Shown piece by piece: positions 1 to 6,300 of a stretch of 15,656 nt of DNA. Origin of the DNA: Anaerolineae bacterium (lineage in GTDB: Bacteria; Chloroflexota; Anaerolineae; B4-G1). The stretch lies in assembly GCA_030612185.1 (NCBI GenBank), contig JAUWOI010000041.1, positions 1 through 15,656 of the forward strand, in the 5' to 3' direction. Each line of letters opens with the position of its first letter. Positions within the stretch are counted from its first letter, which is position 1. A model generated the notes under the pieces. It did no database searches and had not been told where the DNA came from. It saw nothing but the letters and a program-made list of their open reading frames with translations. The position numbers and the translations under genes are program-made.

Positions 1-1
1 C

Positions 2-715
2 ATGAGTCAGAAACCCATAGCCCTAGATGCCTACGAGGCTCTAGCCGAGGCTTATGCAGCGCGTATAGATACGAAGCCACACAATGCGTACTACGAACGC
101 CCTGCCACGCTATCTCTGTTACCCGACGTCAAAGGAAAGCGGGTTCTGGATGTGGGTTGCGGCCCGGGAGTGTACGCCGAATGGCTTGTGGATCATGGGG
201 CTGAAGTTGTAGCATTTGATGTTAGTGCAAAGATGGTTCAGTTTGCTAAGGAGAGACTAGATGCGAAGGCCAAAGTCCTGCAGGCCGACCTTGGTCAGCC
301 CCTCGATTTCTTGGAAGATTCCTCCTTTGACCTTGTGCTCAGTACACTGGCATTGGACTATGTAAGAGATTGGCACAAGACCTTCAAGGAGTTCTATAGA
401 GTGTTGCGTCCATCCGGTAAGTTGGTCTTCTCTGTCGGTCATCCCTTTGCTGAACTCATGCTTCGTGGCACGGGGAATTACTTCAAAACGGAGTTGGTTG
501 ACTACGAGTGGACAGGGTTCGGTACCCCTGTGTGCGTGTCATCTTATAGGCGTTCATTGGGCGCGGTGATTAACCCGCTTCTTGAGGCAGGTTTTGTGTT
601 AGAGCGCATACTCGAACCAATCCCAACGGAACAGTATAAGCAAGAGGCACCGCAAGGCTACGAAGAGTTATCCAGGCGGCCAGGATTTTTGTGCGCGCGG
701 GCGGTGAAAAGGTAA
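2..715 (+). CDS. Class I SAM-dependent methyltransferase
   Basis: A 237-residue protein with a Rossmann-type methyltransferase fold. Motif I, VLDVGCGPG, is at residues 48-56 and binds S-adenosylmethionine. The acidic residue ending strand 2 is D73 in VVAFDVS. A motif-IV-like stretch, FDLVLSTLALDYV, lies near residues 109-121. The length fits the Methyltransf_11/25 type, which methylates small molecules, and the substrate cannot be told from sequence. No signal peptide or membrane segment is seen, so it should be cytoplasmic. The ATG lies one base inside the window, so the ribosome binding site is not visible and a start further upstream cannot be excluded. By eye its GC content is near 50%, with AGA, AGG and TTA codons, clearly lower than the aro and glycosyltransferase genes, so it may have been acquired separately. 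It ends 27 bp before the start of the aroC remnant. Confidence 0.85.
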   Translation: MSQKPIALDAYEALAEAYAARIDTKPHNAYYERPATLSLLPDVKGKRVLDVGCGPGVYAEWLVDHGAEVVAFDVSAKMVQFAKERLDAKAKVLQADLGQPLDFLEDSSFDLVLSTLALDYVRDWHKTFKEFYRVLRPSGKLVFSVGHPFAELMLRGTGNYFKTELVDYEWTGFGTPVCVSSYRRSLGAVINPLLEAGFVLERILEPIPTEQYKQEAPQGYEELSRRPGFLCARAVKR

Positions 716-742
716 AGTCCCCTGGTGCAGAAGGAGATAACT

Positions 743-950
743 ATGTTGCGATTCCTGACCGCCATGCCCAGGTCACGCCGACTATGTTGGTATGATCAGG
801 TATGACCTGGACGACACGCGGCCGATGCTGGAGCGGGCCAGTGCGCGGGAGACAGCGGCACGAGTGGCGGTGGGCGCGCTGGCCGAGGTCAGTGACGTGC
901 GCTGCTCCGACGGGGAGGCCGCCGCGCGGATGCGGACGATAGTGAGATAA
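743..950 (+). pseudogene. Decayed remnant of a second aroC (chorismate synthase)
   Basis: A strong AAGGAG (731-736) precedes ATG 743. The first seven codons read MLRFLTA, exactly the start of the intact aroC at 1986. After a jump and frameshift, 768-884 aligns without gaps to aroC 2289-2404 (PGHADY...[14 protein letters not shown], about 83% identical bases). After a second jump, 884-936 matches aroC 2512-2565 (SDVxCxDxEAAARMR). Most of the gene is missing, including the catalytic N-terminal GESHG and the whole C-terminal half. Read from ATG 743, translation stops after 20 codons (TGA 803-805). The second deletion lies between near-identical short repeats, GCGCTGGC and GCGCTAGCC, present at both ends in the intact gene, which suggests slippage or short-homology deletion. 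The divergence from the intact copy, including amino acid changes, argues against a very recent duplicate. It lies directly upstream of azlC. Confidence 0.85.
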
Positions 951-952
951 AG

Positions 953-1669
953 ATGCGCAAAAACCAGGATGCAGTCAAACGGGGATGGCTGACCGGTGTC
1001 GCACAGGCTGTCCCAATCGTACTCGGCTATATCCCGATTGGATTGGCGTTCGGCGTCCTGGCCCAAAAAGCCGGCCTTTCGGCCCTCAACACGCTGCTGA
1101 TGTCAATGCTCGTGTACGCCGGGTCGTCACAATTGATAGCCATCGGCCTGTTCGCTGCCGGAGCGCCCGCTTTGTCGGTCATCCTCACAACATTTGTGGT
1201 CAACCTGCGCCACATGTTGATGTCGGCTGCGGTCTCGCCGCTTCTTGGGCGATGGCGCAAGGTTGAATTGGCTGCCTTCGCTCACCAATTGACCGACGAG
1301 TCATTTGCAATCCACTCCGCGCGTTTGTTGACGTCGTCTGGCCCGCTCAATAAAGCAGAGGTCTTTGGTATCAACGTGACGGCACAAGCGGCGTGGATTT
1401 TCGGAACCTGGCTCGGCACTGTGGTGGGACAGTTGATCACTGACGTCAAGCCATTCGCACTGGATTACGCATTGCCAGCGATGTTTGTCGCGCTCCTGGT
1501 CTTACAGATCAAAGACCGCGTTCAGATTGCCGTCGCTCTCCTGACAGGTGTACTAGCGGTGGGATTGCTGCTGATAGGCGTAGAGCAGTGGCACGTTATC
1601 GCCGCCACTTTGGTGGGTGCAACAATTGGAGTGATGTCTGAGGAATGGATCAAAAAACGATCTTGTTGA
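953..1669 (+). CDS. azlC: AzlC-family branched-chain amino acid exporter subunit
   Basis: A 238-residue, very hydrophobic protein of the AzlC family (LIV-E type), the large subunit of a two-component exporter of branched-chain amino acids and analogues in the cytoplasmic membrane. Family signatures are visible: IPIGLAFGVLAQKAG near residues 27-41, YAGSSQLIAIGLF near 57-69, and NLRHMLMSAAVSPLL near 84-98. Length and hydrophobic pattern fit the family. The start ATG comes two bases after the stop of the aroC remnant; upstream there is only a weak purine run (GTGAGATAAAG), so translation may be modest. Its 3' end overlaps azlD by 25 bp, the usual arrangement for this pair. The specific substrate is inferred from the family only. 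Confidence 0.9.
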   Translation: MRKNQDAVKRGWLTGVAQAVPIVLGYIPIGLAFGVLAQKAGLSALNTLLMSMLVYAGSSQLIAIGLFAAGAPALSVILTTFVVNLRHMLMSAAVSPLLGRWRKVELAAFAHQLTDESFAIHSARLLTSSGPLNKAEVFGINVTAQAAWIFGTWLGTVVGQLITDVKPFALDYALPAMFVALLVLQIKDRVQIAVALLTGVLAVGLLLIGVEQWHVIAATLVGATIGVMSEEWIKKRSC

Positions 1670-1983
1670 CCATTCTTGGCATGGCGTTGGTGACGTACAT
1701 CCCGCGCCTTTTGCCTGTTTGGCTACTTTCGTCTAAATCTCTGCCCCCGCTCGCCGTCGCGTGGTTACGCTATGTGCCCGTGGCCGTGCTCGCTGCGATG
1801 CTGTTGCCGTCAATAGTCGTCCAGGGCAATCAAATCAATCTTGGCTTAGGCAATCTTTTCTTTTGGGCTGCTTTCCCGACGCTTCTGGTGGCCTGGAAGA
1901 AACAGAGTCTCTTTGGCTCGGTGGTCGTGGGGATGGTGGTGGTTGCAGTGGCACGGTACGTGTCTGCGCTGCAGGGGAGGTGA
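1645..1983 (+). CDS. azlD: AzlD-family small exporter subunit
   Basis: A 112-residue membrane protein of the AzlD family, the small partner of AzlC. The family signature TYIPRLLPVWLL starts at residue 17, followed by LAVAWLRYVPVAVLAAMLLPSIV. About four hydrophobic segments are visible. The chosen ATG at 1645 overlaps the end of azlC by 25 bp and has GAGG almost touching it, so translation is probably coupled to azlC; the in-frame ATG at 1681 would remove the usual N-terminal helix and has no ribosome binding site. The stop TGA (1981-1983) lies two bases before the aroC start, and aroC's Shine-Dalgarno GGGGAGG (1974-1980) is inside azlD's last codons. Confidence 0.88.
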   Translation: MDQKTILLTILGMALVTYIPRLLPVWLLSSKSLPPLAVAWLRYVPVAVLAAMLLPSIVVQGNQINLGLGNLFFWAAFPTLLVAWKKQSLFGSVVVGMVVVAVARYVSALQGR

Positions 1984-1985
1984 CG

Positions 1986-3116
1986 ATGTTACGATTTCTA
2001 ACCGCCGGTGAATCCCACGGCCCCTGCCTGACCGCCATCGTGGAGGGGCTACCTGCAGGTCTTGTGGTAGACGTGGAGGCCATCAACCGCGATCTGGCTC
2101 GCCGGCAGGGCGGCTATGGCCGCGGCGGACGCATGAATATTGAGCGGGACCGGGTGGAGATCCTGGGCGGGGTGATCGCAGGCCAGACGACGGGCGCGCC
2201 GGCCGCGCTGCGCATTGAGAATCGGGACTGGGCCAATTGGCGTGACCGCTGGGCCGCGGGCGACTTGCCGACTCTGACTGTGCCGCGCCCCGGCCACGCC
2301 GATTACGCAGGGATGGTCAAATACGGCCTGGACGATGCGCGACCGGTGCTGGAGCGGGCCAGCGCGCGGGAGACAGCGGCACGGGTGGCGGTCGGTGCGC
2401 TGGCAAAACAACTTCTGGCTGCTTTTGACATCGTCATCGGCAGTTACGTCGTCGAGATCGGTGGGGTCGTCGCGACGATGCCCGCCCTGCCGCCAGCCGG
2501 ACTCTGGGCGCTAGCCGAAGCAAGCGACGTCCACTGCCCCGACGAGGATGCCGCCGCGCGGATGCGGGCAGCGATTGACGTGGCACGCCAGGCGGGCGAC
2601 TCCCTCGGCGGCGTCTTTATCGTCGTCGCTACAGGCGTCCCGGTCGGCCTGGGGAGTTACGTTCATTGGGAGCAGCGGCTTGATGCGCGGCTGGCGGCGG
2701 CGGTGACGTCCATCCCTGCCATCAAAGGTGTCGAGATTGGCCCGGCGTTCGAGAACGCTCGTCGTCCCGGCACACAGGTGCACGACGAGTTCCGAATCCC
2801 AAATCCCAAATCCCAAATCCTGAACGTGGTGCGCACCTCAAACCGCGCGGGGGGTATTGAAGGGGGAATGAGCAACGGACAGCCCATTGTGGTGCGGGCG
2901 GCGATGAAACCCATCCCGACCACCATCACGCCGTTGCGCTCGGTTGACCTGGCGACGGGAGAACCGGCCAAGACGCAGTACCAACGCTCGGACGTCTGCG
3001 CCGTGCCTGCCGCGTCCGTCGTCGGTGAGGCCATGGTCGCCTGGGTGCTGGCGGATGCGATGTTGGAGAAGTTCGGTGGTGACAGCCTGGCGGAGATGCG
3101 GGAGAGGGTTAGATGA
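1986..3116 (+). CDS. aroC: Chorismate synthase
   Basis: The last shikimate-pathway enzyme: it converts 5-enolpyruvylshikimate-3-phosphate to chorismate with reduced FMN as cofactor, in the cytoplasm. The 376-residue protein begins MLRFLTAGESHG, the canonical N-terminus with a conserved active-site histidine (H11). Next come RRQGGYGRGGRM, RPGHADY with the second conserved histidine (H104), [26 protein letters not shown] from residue 286, and RSDVCAVPAASVVGEAM near the C-terminus. A longer open frame reaches back to 1761, but that stretch lies out of frame over azlD and is not real; GGGGAGG at 1974-1980 fits ATG 1986. Residues 270-278 (RIPNPKSQI) come from a heptamer repeat in the loop just before the AGGIEGG motif, where the family normally has a short variable segment. 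The 3' end overlaps the next gene by ATGA. Confidence 0.97.
   Translation: MLRFLTAGESHGPCLTAIVEGLPAGLVVDVEAINRDLARRQGGYGRGGRMNIERDRVEILGGVIAGQTTGAPAALRIENRDWANWRDRWAAGDLPTLTVPRPGHADYAGMVKYGLDDARPVLERASARETAARVAVGALAKQLLAAFDIVIGSYVVEIGGVVATMPALPPAGLWALAEASDVHCPDEDAAARMRAAIDVARQAGDSLGGVFIVVATGVPVGLGSYVHWEQRLDARLAAAVTSIPAIKGVEIGPAFENARRPGTQVHDEFRIPNPKSQILNVVRTSNRAGGIEGGMSNGQPIVVRAAMKPIPTTITPLRSVDLATGEPAKTQYQRSDVCAVPAASVVGEAMVAWVLADAMLEKFGGDSLAEMRERVR
2792..2819 (+). repeat. Heptamer array (CCAAATC) inside aroC
   Basis: Four tandem 7-bp units, the first being the variant CCGAATC and the next three perfect CCAAATC. The array is translated as the peptide RIPNPKSQI in a loop of chorismate synthase, and the frame is kept. 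The same unit recurs at the start regions of the third and fourth glycosyltransferases (11669 and 14013). Confidence 0.9.
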
Positions 3117-3835
3117 AAATCGCCGTTCTGACGGACGTGCACGCCAACCTCCCAGCGCTATGGGTGGCCCTCACGGCAATTCATCAAGAGGGATGCGATG
3201 CAATCTATCACACAGGGGATGCCATTGCTATTGGTCCGTACCCGGCAGAGACCCTCGATCTCCTACTGAACACTCCCAGGACTCGTCTGATTATGGGCAA
3301 TCACGATTCCTGGTTTGTCCACGGCTTGCCCAGCCATCAGCCCTCTTGGATGAGCGACGGGGAAGTGGCGCATCAATACTGGGTTCATTCTCGCCTTGAT
3401 CCATCTCTACGAGCCATTGTTGCTCAATGGCCCTACGTCATCCAAGAGGAATTTGAAGGTGTGCGCTTGACGTTTCTTCACTACGCCCTTGCCGATACAG
3501 CGGATGGCTTCGTGCCCATCCTCAACGATCCCACCTCTGACGATCTGGACACGATATTCGCACGATACCAGGCAGACATCGTGTTTTATGGTCACACCCA
3601 CCGTGCCTCAGATATTGTCGGCCAATCCAGGTATGTCAATCTGGGAGCATTGGGATGCCACAAGAAGCCAGTGGCCCGGTTCGCCGTTCTTGAGTGTGCA
3701 AGGGGAGAGTACAGACTGGAGAAACGTGCTGTATTGTACGACGATGCGCCTCTTTTTGCAGAATTTGAGAAGCGTAGGGTGCCGGAGCGGGAGTTCATCT
3801 ACCAGGCTTTCTTTGGCAAAAAGCGGTCCAAGTGA
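3113..3835 (+). CDS. Calcineurin-like metallophosphoesterase
   Basis: A 240-residue cytoplasmic protein of the Metallophos_2 (YfcE/MJ0936-like) group, two-metal enzymes that hydrolyse phosphodiesters or phosphomonoesters. All metal-binding motifs are present in order: D8-x-H10 in LTDVHANLPAL, G35-D36, G63-N-H-D66, H123 in FLHY, and Y159-G-H-T-H163. The natural substrate is unknown; members of this family act on very different molecules. It starts in the ATGA overlap with aroC (GGGAGAGG upstream) and ends 15 bp before aroKB, so it is co-transcribed with the shikimate genes, though no role in that pathway is known. By eye its base composition is less GC-rich (low to mid 50s percent) than aroC on one side and aroKB on the other, which hints at later insertion into the operon. 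Confidence 0.88.
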   Translation: MKIAVLTDVHANLPALWVALTAIHQEGCDAIYHTGDAIAIGPYPAETLDLLLNTPRTRLIMGNHDSWFVHGLPSHQPSWMSDGEVAHQYWVHSRLDPSLRAIVAQWPYVIQEEFEGVRLTFLHYALADTADGFVPILNDPTSDDLDTIFARYQADIVFYGHTHRASDIVGQSRYVNLGALGCHKKPVARFAVLECARGEYRLEKRAVLYDDAPLFAEFEKRRVPEREFIYQAFFGKKRSK

Positions 3836-3850
3836 GGAGAGGGATCTTCA

Positions 3851-5470
3851 ATGTCACATATGTCGTCTTTGCCTGCCAGGAACATCATCCTTACAGGCTT
3901 CATGGGCACGGGCAAGACCACCGTCGGGCGGGAGGTCGCGCGGCGGATTGGGCGTCCGTTCGTGGATATGGACGCGGAGATTGAGGCGCGGGCGGGCAAG
4001 TCCATCCCGCGCATCTTCGCCGAGGATGGGGAGGAGGCATTCCGGCATAAGGAGGCCGCGCTCTGTGAGGAGTTGAGTGCACAGCAAGGGTTGGTCATCG
4101 CTACCGGCGGCGGGGCTATGGTTGATCCCTCCAACCGGGCGCTGATGATAAAAAGCGGCGCCATCGTCTGCCTGATCTGCGGCGTGGACGAGATCCTGCG
4201 CCGGGTGAACAGCGTGAGCGACTCTGATAGGCCGCTGCTCGATGTGGCCGATCCCCGTGCCGAGATCGAACGACTGCTAAAGACGCGCCATGAGGCCTAC
4301 GCCGCCATCCCCTGGCAGATTGATACCGTCGGTCTTTCGGTTGGAGAGGTGGCTGCGCGGGTGATCGAAATCGCCAGCGTCATCACCCTCCCCGTCCGCT
4401 ACCCCGGCGGTCAGTACCCAATCCACATTGGCGACGGGCTGCTGGCGCACGTCGGTGGGGTGCTAGGCGCGGCGGGCGCACCCGAGGGGTCGCGCGTCGC
4501 CGTCGTCTCCAACCCCGTCGTCGAGCCGCTCTATGGCGCACAGGCCGAGGTGGCTCTGCAGGCGGCAGGGTTCCAACCATTTGCCTGTTCGATGCCCGAC
4601 GGGGAGCGGCACAAGAGACTCGCCACCGTCGCCGCACTCTACGACCAGTTTCTCACCGGAGGGTTGGACCGCAGTGGCACTGTGCTCTCGCTGGGCGGCG
4701 GCGTGACCGGCGACGTGGCAGGCTTTGCGGCGGCGACCTTTATGCGGGGCGTCCGCTTCGCCCAGGTGCCCACGACTCTGCTGGCGATGGTGGATGCCAG
4801 CGTAGGCGGCAAGACGGGTGTTGATCTTCCCCGGGGCAAGAACCTCATCGGCGCGTTTAAGCAGCCCGCACTGGTGGTGGTTGACCCCGCTGTGCTGGCG
4901 ACACTGCCCGCCGAGGAGATCTGCTCCGGCCTGGCCGAGGTGATCAAACACGGCATCATCGGCGACCCAGACCTCTTCGCCGAACTGGAGAGAAGAGGGA
5001 GGGACAAGGGGACAAGGGCACAAGGAGACTGGGTGGCCTGGATCGCGCATTCGCTTCGTGTCAAAATTGCCATTGTTGAGCAGGATCCATTCGAGCAGGG
5101 ACGCCGCGCCGTGCTCAACCTGGGCCACACCGTAGGCCACGCGCTGGAGAAACTGAGCGGCTTTGCGCTACGCCACGGCGAAGCAGTGTCCATTGGGATG
5201 GTGGCTGCGGCGCGGACTGCGGCCGAACTGGACCTGGTCACCCCAGCGCTCGCCGACCGCATCGCGGCGGTACTTGCAACCTGGGAGTTGCCAGTGCGGT
5301 GCCCTCCCTTCGACACTGGCGCCATCTGGGAGGCAATGGCCCACGACAAGAAGCGGCGGGGGCAATCCTTGCGCTGGGTACTCCCCCACGCCATCGGCGA
5401 GGTAGAAATCGTCGAAGAGATCCCGCAGGAGACAGTGAAGTCAGTTCTGCGCAATCTGGGAGCAAGATAG
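3851..5470 (+). CDS. aroKB: Bifunctional shikimate kinase / 3-dehydroquinate synthase
   Basis: A 539-residue fusion of two shikimate-pathway enzymes that act at non-adjacent steps. Residues 1 to about 176 are shikimate kinase: Walker A GFMGTGKT (16-23), DMD (39-41) and R65 for shikimate binding, GGG (86-88), R127 in the lid RPLL, and R146. Residues from about 180 are the NAD- and zinc-dependent 3-dehydroquinate synthase: [12 protein letters not shown] (281-292), [23 protein letters not shown], and the expected zinc ligands E363 (AEVIKHG), H426 (NLGHTVGH) and H442 (HGEAVSIGM). Both halves look intact and catalytic. The start has GAGGAGAGGG (3834-3843) seven bases upstream. Residues 381-392 ([12 protein letters not shown]) are an octamer-repeat insertion. 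Such aroK-aroB fusions are known in some bacteria. The stop TAG is followed one base later by the aroQ start. Confidence 0.96.
   Translation: MSHMSSLPARNIILTGFMGTGKTTVGREVARRIGRPFVDMDAEIEARAGKSIPRIFAEDGEEAFRHKEAALCEELSAQQGLVIATGGGAMVDPSNRALMIKSGAIVCLICGVDEILRRVNSVSDSDRPLLDVADPRAEIERLLKTRHEAYAAIPWQIDTVGLSVGEVAARVIEIASVITLPVRYPGGQYPIHIGDGLLAHVGGVLGAAGAPEGSRVAVVSNPVVEPLYGAQAEVALQAAGFQPFACSMPDGERHKRLATVAALYDQFLTGGLDRSGTVLSLGGGVTGDVAGFAAATFMRGVRFAQVPTTLLAMVDASVGGKTGVDLPRGKNLIGAFKQPALVVVDPAVLATLPAEEICSGLAEVIKHGIIGDPDLFAELERRGRDKGTRAQGDWVAWIAHSLRVKIAIVEQDPFEQGRRAVLNLGHTVGHALEKLSGFALRHGEAVSIGMVAAARTAAELDLVTPALADRIAAVLATWELPVRCPPFDTGAIWEAMAHDKKRRGQSLRWVLPHAIGEVEIVEEIPQETVKSVLRNLGAR
5002..5025 (+). repeat. 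Octamer array (GGACAAGG) inside aroKB
   Basis: Three 8-bp units, GGACAAGG twice then GCACAAGG, 24 bp in total. They encode a charged stretch, about RDKGTRAQ, between two helices of the dehydroquinate synthase half, where most homologues have a shorter link. Three octamers equal eight codons, so the frame is kept. Confidence 0.75.
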
Positions 5471-5471
5471 A

Positions 5472-5942
5472 ATGACAAATCTCAAATCTCAAATCTCAAA
5501 TCTCCAAATCCTGGTCCTCCACGGCCCCAACCTCAACCTGCTGGGGCAGCGAGAGCCCGAAACCTACGGTCACGTGACGCTGGACGAGATCAACGCGGCG
5601 CTGCACGCGATGGCGGCCGAGCGCGGCGCAGAACTGCACATCGTGCAGTCTAACTCCGAGGGGGCGCTCGTTGACGCACTGCACGAGGCGATGGACTGGG
5701 CCGACGGTGTGCTCATCAACCCCGGTGCCTATACCCACACCAGCATCGCGCTGAGGGATGCAATCGCCGGTGTGGGACTCTCCACGGTGGAGGTACACCT
5801 CTCAAACATTTACGCCCGTGAGCCATTCCGCCACAGGTCGCTCATCGCGCCGGTTTGCCTGGGACAGATCAGCGGCTTCGGCTGGCGCAGTTACCTTCTG
5901 GGGTTGACGGCGCTGCTGGGAGCCCTGGCAGGTCATACATGA
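5472..5942 (+). CDS. aroQ: 3-Dehydroquinate dehydratase, type II
   Basis: A 156-residue type II dehydroquinase, which removes water from 3-dehydroquinate to give 3-dehydroshikimate and usually works as a cytoplasmic dodecamer. Motifs: [21 protein letters not shown] (residues 13-33), with R27 in the flexible lid and catalytic Y32; [17 protein letters not shown]; catalytic H109 in EVHLSN; and R116 in YARE. Most homologues begin at the ILVLHGPN strand. Here the first 12 residues are encoded almost wholly by a heptamer repeat, which also directly follows the start codon. The start ATG 5472 is one base after the aroKB stop; the purine run in the last aroKB codons (GGGAGCAAGA) is the only candidate ribosome binding site. 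Internal starts could shorten the tail, but none precedes the first strand. Confidence 0.95.
   Translation: MTNLKSQISNLQILVLHGPNLNLLGQREPETYGHVTLDEINAALHAMAAERGAELHIVQSNSEGALVDALHEAMDWADGVLINPGAYTHTSIALRDAIAGVGLSTVEVHLSNIYAREPFRHRSLIAPVCLGQISGFGWRSYLLGLTALLGALAGHT
5476..5510 (+). repeat. Heptamer array (CAAATCT) at the aroQ start
   Basis: Four perfect CAAATCT units followed by one CCAAATC unit, beginning two bases after the ATG. They are translated as [10 protein letters not shown] and form an N-terminal extension on an otherwise standard type II dehydroquinase. Confidence 0.92.
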
Positions 5943-5954
5943 GGAGACCTCACA

Positions 5955-6222
5955 GTGAAACTTGCCAAGCGCCTACTGAACATCCCTCCTTATCCTTTTG
6001 CCCGCTGGGCAGCCCATGTAGAAACCTCCCGGCGGCGCGGTATGGACGTGATCCGGCTACCCCAGCCACCGGGGCCTGCCCGCTCTGCGCCAGGCAATCG
6101 CCGGGTACTACAAACGGAGGTTCGGCGTAGTGCTCGACCCCGGTACCGAGGCCGTGCCGCTCATCGGTTCCAAGGCGGGCATCGTCAACATGGCCCTGGC
6201 CTTCCTTGATCCCGGCGACCAT
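5955..6222 (+). pseudogene. Class I/II aminotransferase fragment with internal deletion and frameshift
   Basis: A GAGGAG (5941-5946) overlapping the aroQ stop precedes GTG 5955. The first 35 codons read KLAKRLLNIPPYPFARWAA...RGMDVIRL, the N-terminus of PLP aminotransferases related to LL-diaminopimelate/aspartate aminotransferase. From 6058, in another frame, the sequence resumes as YPSHRGLPALRQAI, then YYKRRFGVVLDPGTE, then VPLIGSKAGIVNMALAF, LDPGDH, a typical continuation in that family. The roughly 30-40 residues normally between these blocks (the glycine-proline-rich GxPD region) are missing, and everything after LDPGDH, including the PLP lysine, is gone. The second block is in frame with the following glycosyltransferase, which can mislead start prediction. 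The exact family member is uncertain. Confidence 0.85.
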
Positions 6223-6247
6223 CCAGACTCTCTCCACCAAGCCCGCC

Positions 6248-6276
6248 TTGCCCGAATCGCCCCCCTGGGTTACAAT
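6248..6276 (+). promoter_or_regulatory. Putative sigma70-like promoter for the glycosyltransferase genes
   Basis: TTGCCC at 6248-6253 (4 of 6 to TTGACA), exactly 17 bases, then TACAAT at 6271-6276 (5 of 6 to TATAAT). Transcription would begin near 6283, just before ATG 6286 and ATG 6301. It lies in dead sequence between the aminotransferase remnant and the first glycosyltransferase, the only break in an otherwise closely packed gene run. The match is by eye, and a chance match in a few hundred bases is possible. Confidence 0.45.
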
Positions 6277-6300
6277 GGCGGCTTGATGGTTGAAGGAGTA

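Noticed and set aside
743..805. Twenty-codon frame with a strong Shine-Dalgarno as a regulatory leader peptide for azlCD
   Set aside because: Its first codons are simply the start of aroC. There is no run of Leu, Ile or Val codons and no visible attenuator hairpins.
1761..1985. Upstream extension of the aroC reading frame to 1761
   Set aside because: It overlaps most of azlD in another frame. The canonical chorismate synthase N-terminus (MLRFLTAGESHG) starts at 1986 with a good Shine-Dalgarno.
4639..5478. Long open frames on the minus strand (for example opposite aroKB, and opposite glycosyltransferase 3 at 11727-12692)
   Set aside because: They are shadows of GC-rich coding sequence. They lie opposite clearly conserved genes and show no recognisable domains or ribosome binding sites.
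6130..6300. Longer start of glycosyltransferase 1 at GTG 6130
   Set aside because: The added residues are aminotransferase sequence (VLDPGTE, LIGSKAGI, LDPGDH), explained by an in-frame pseudogene.
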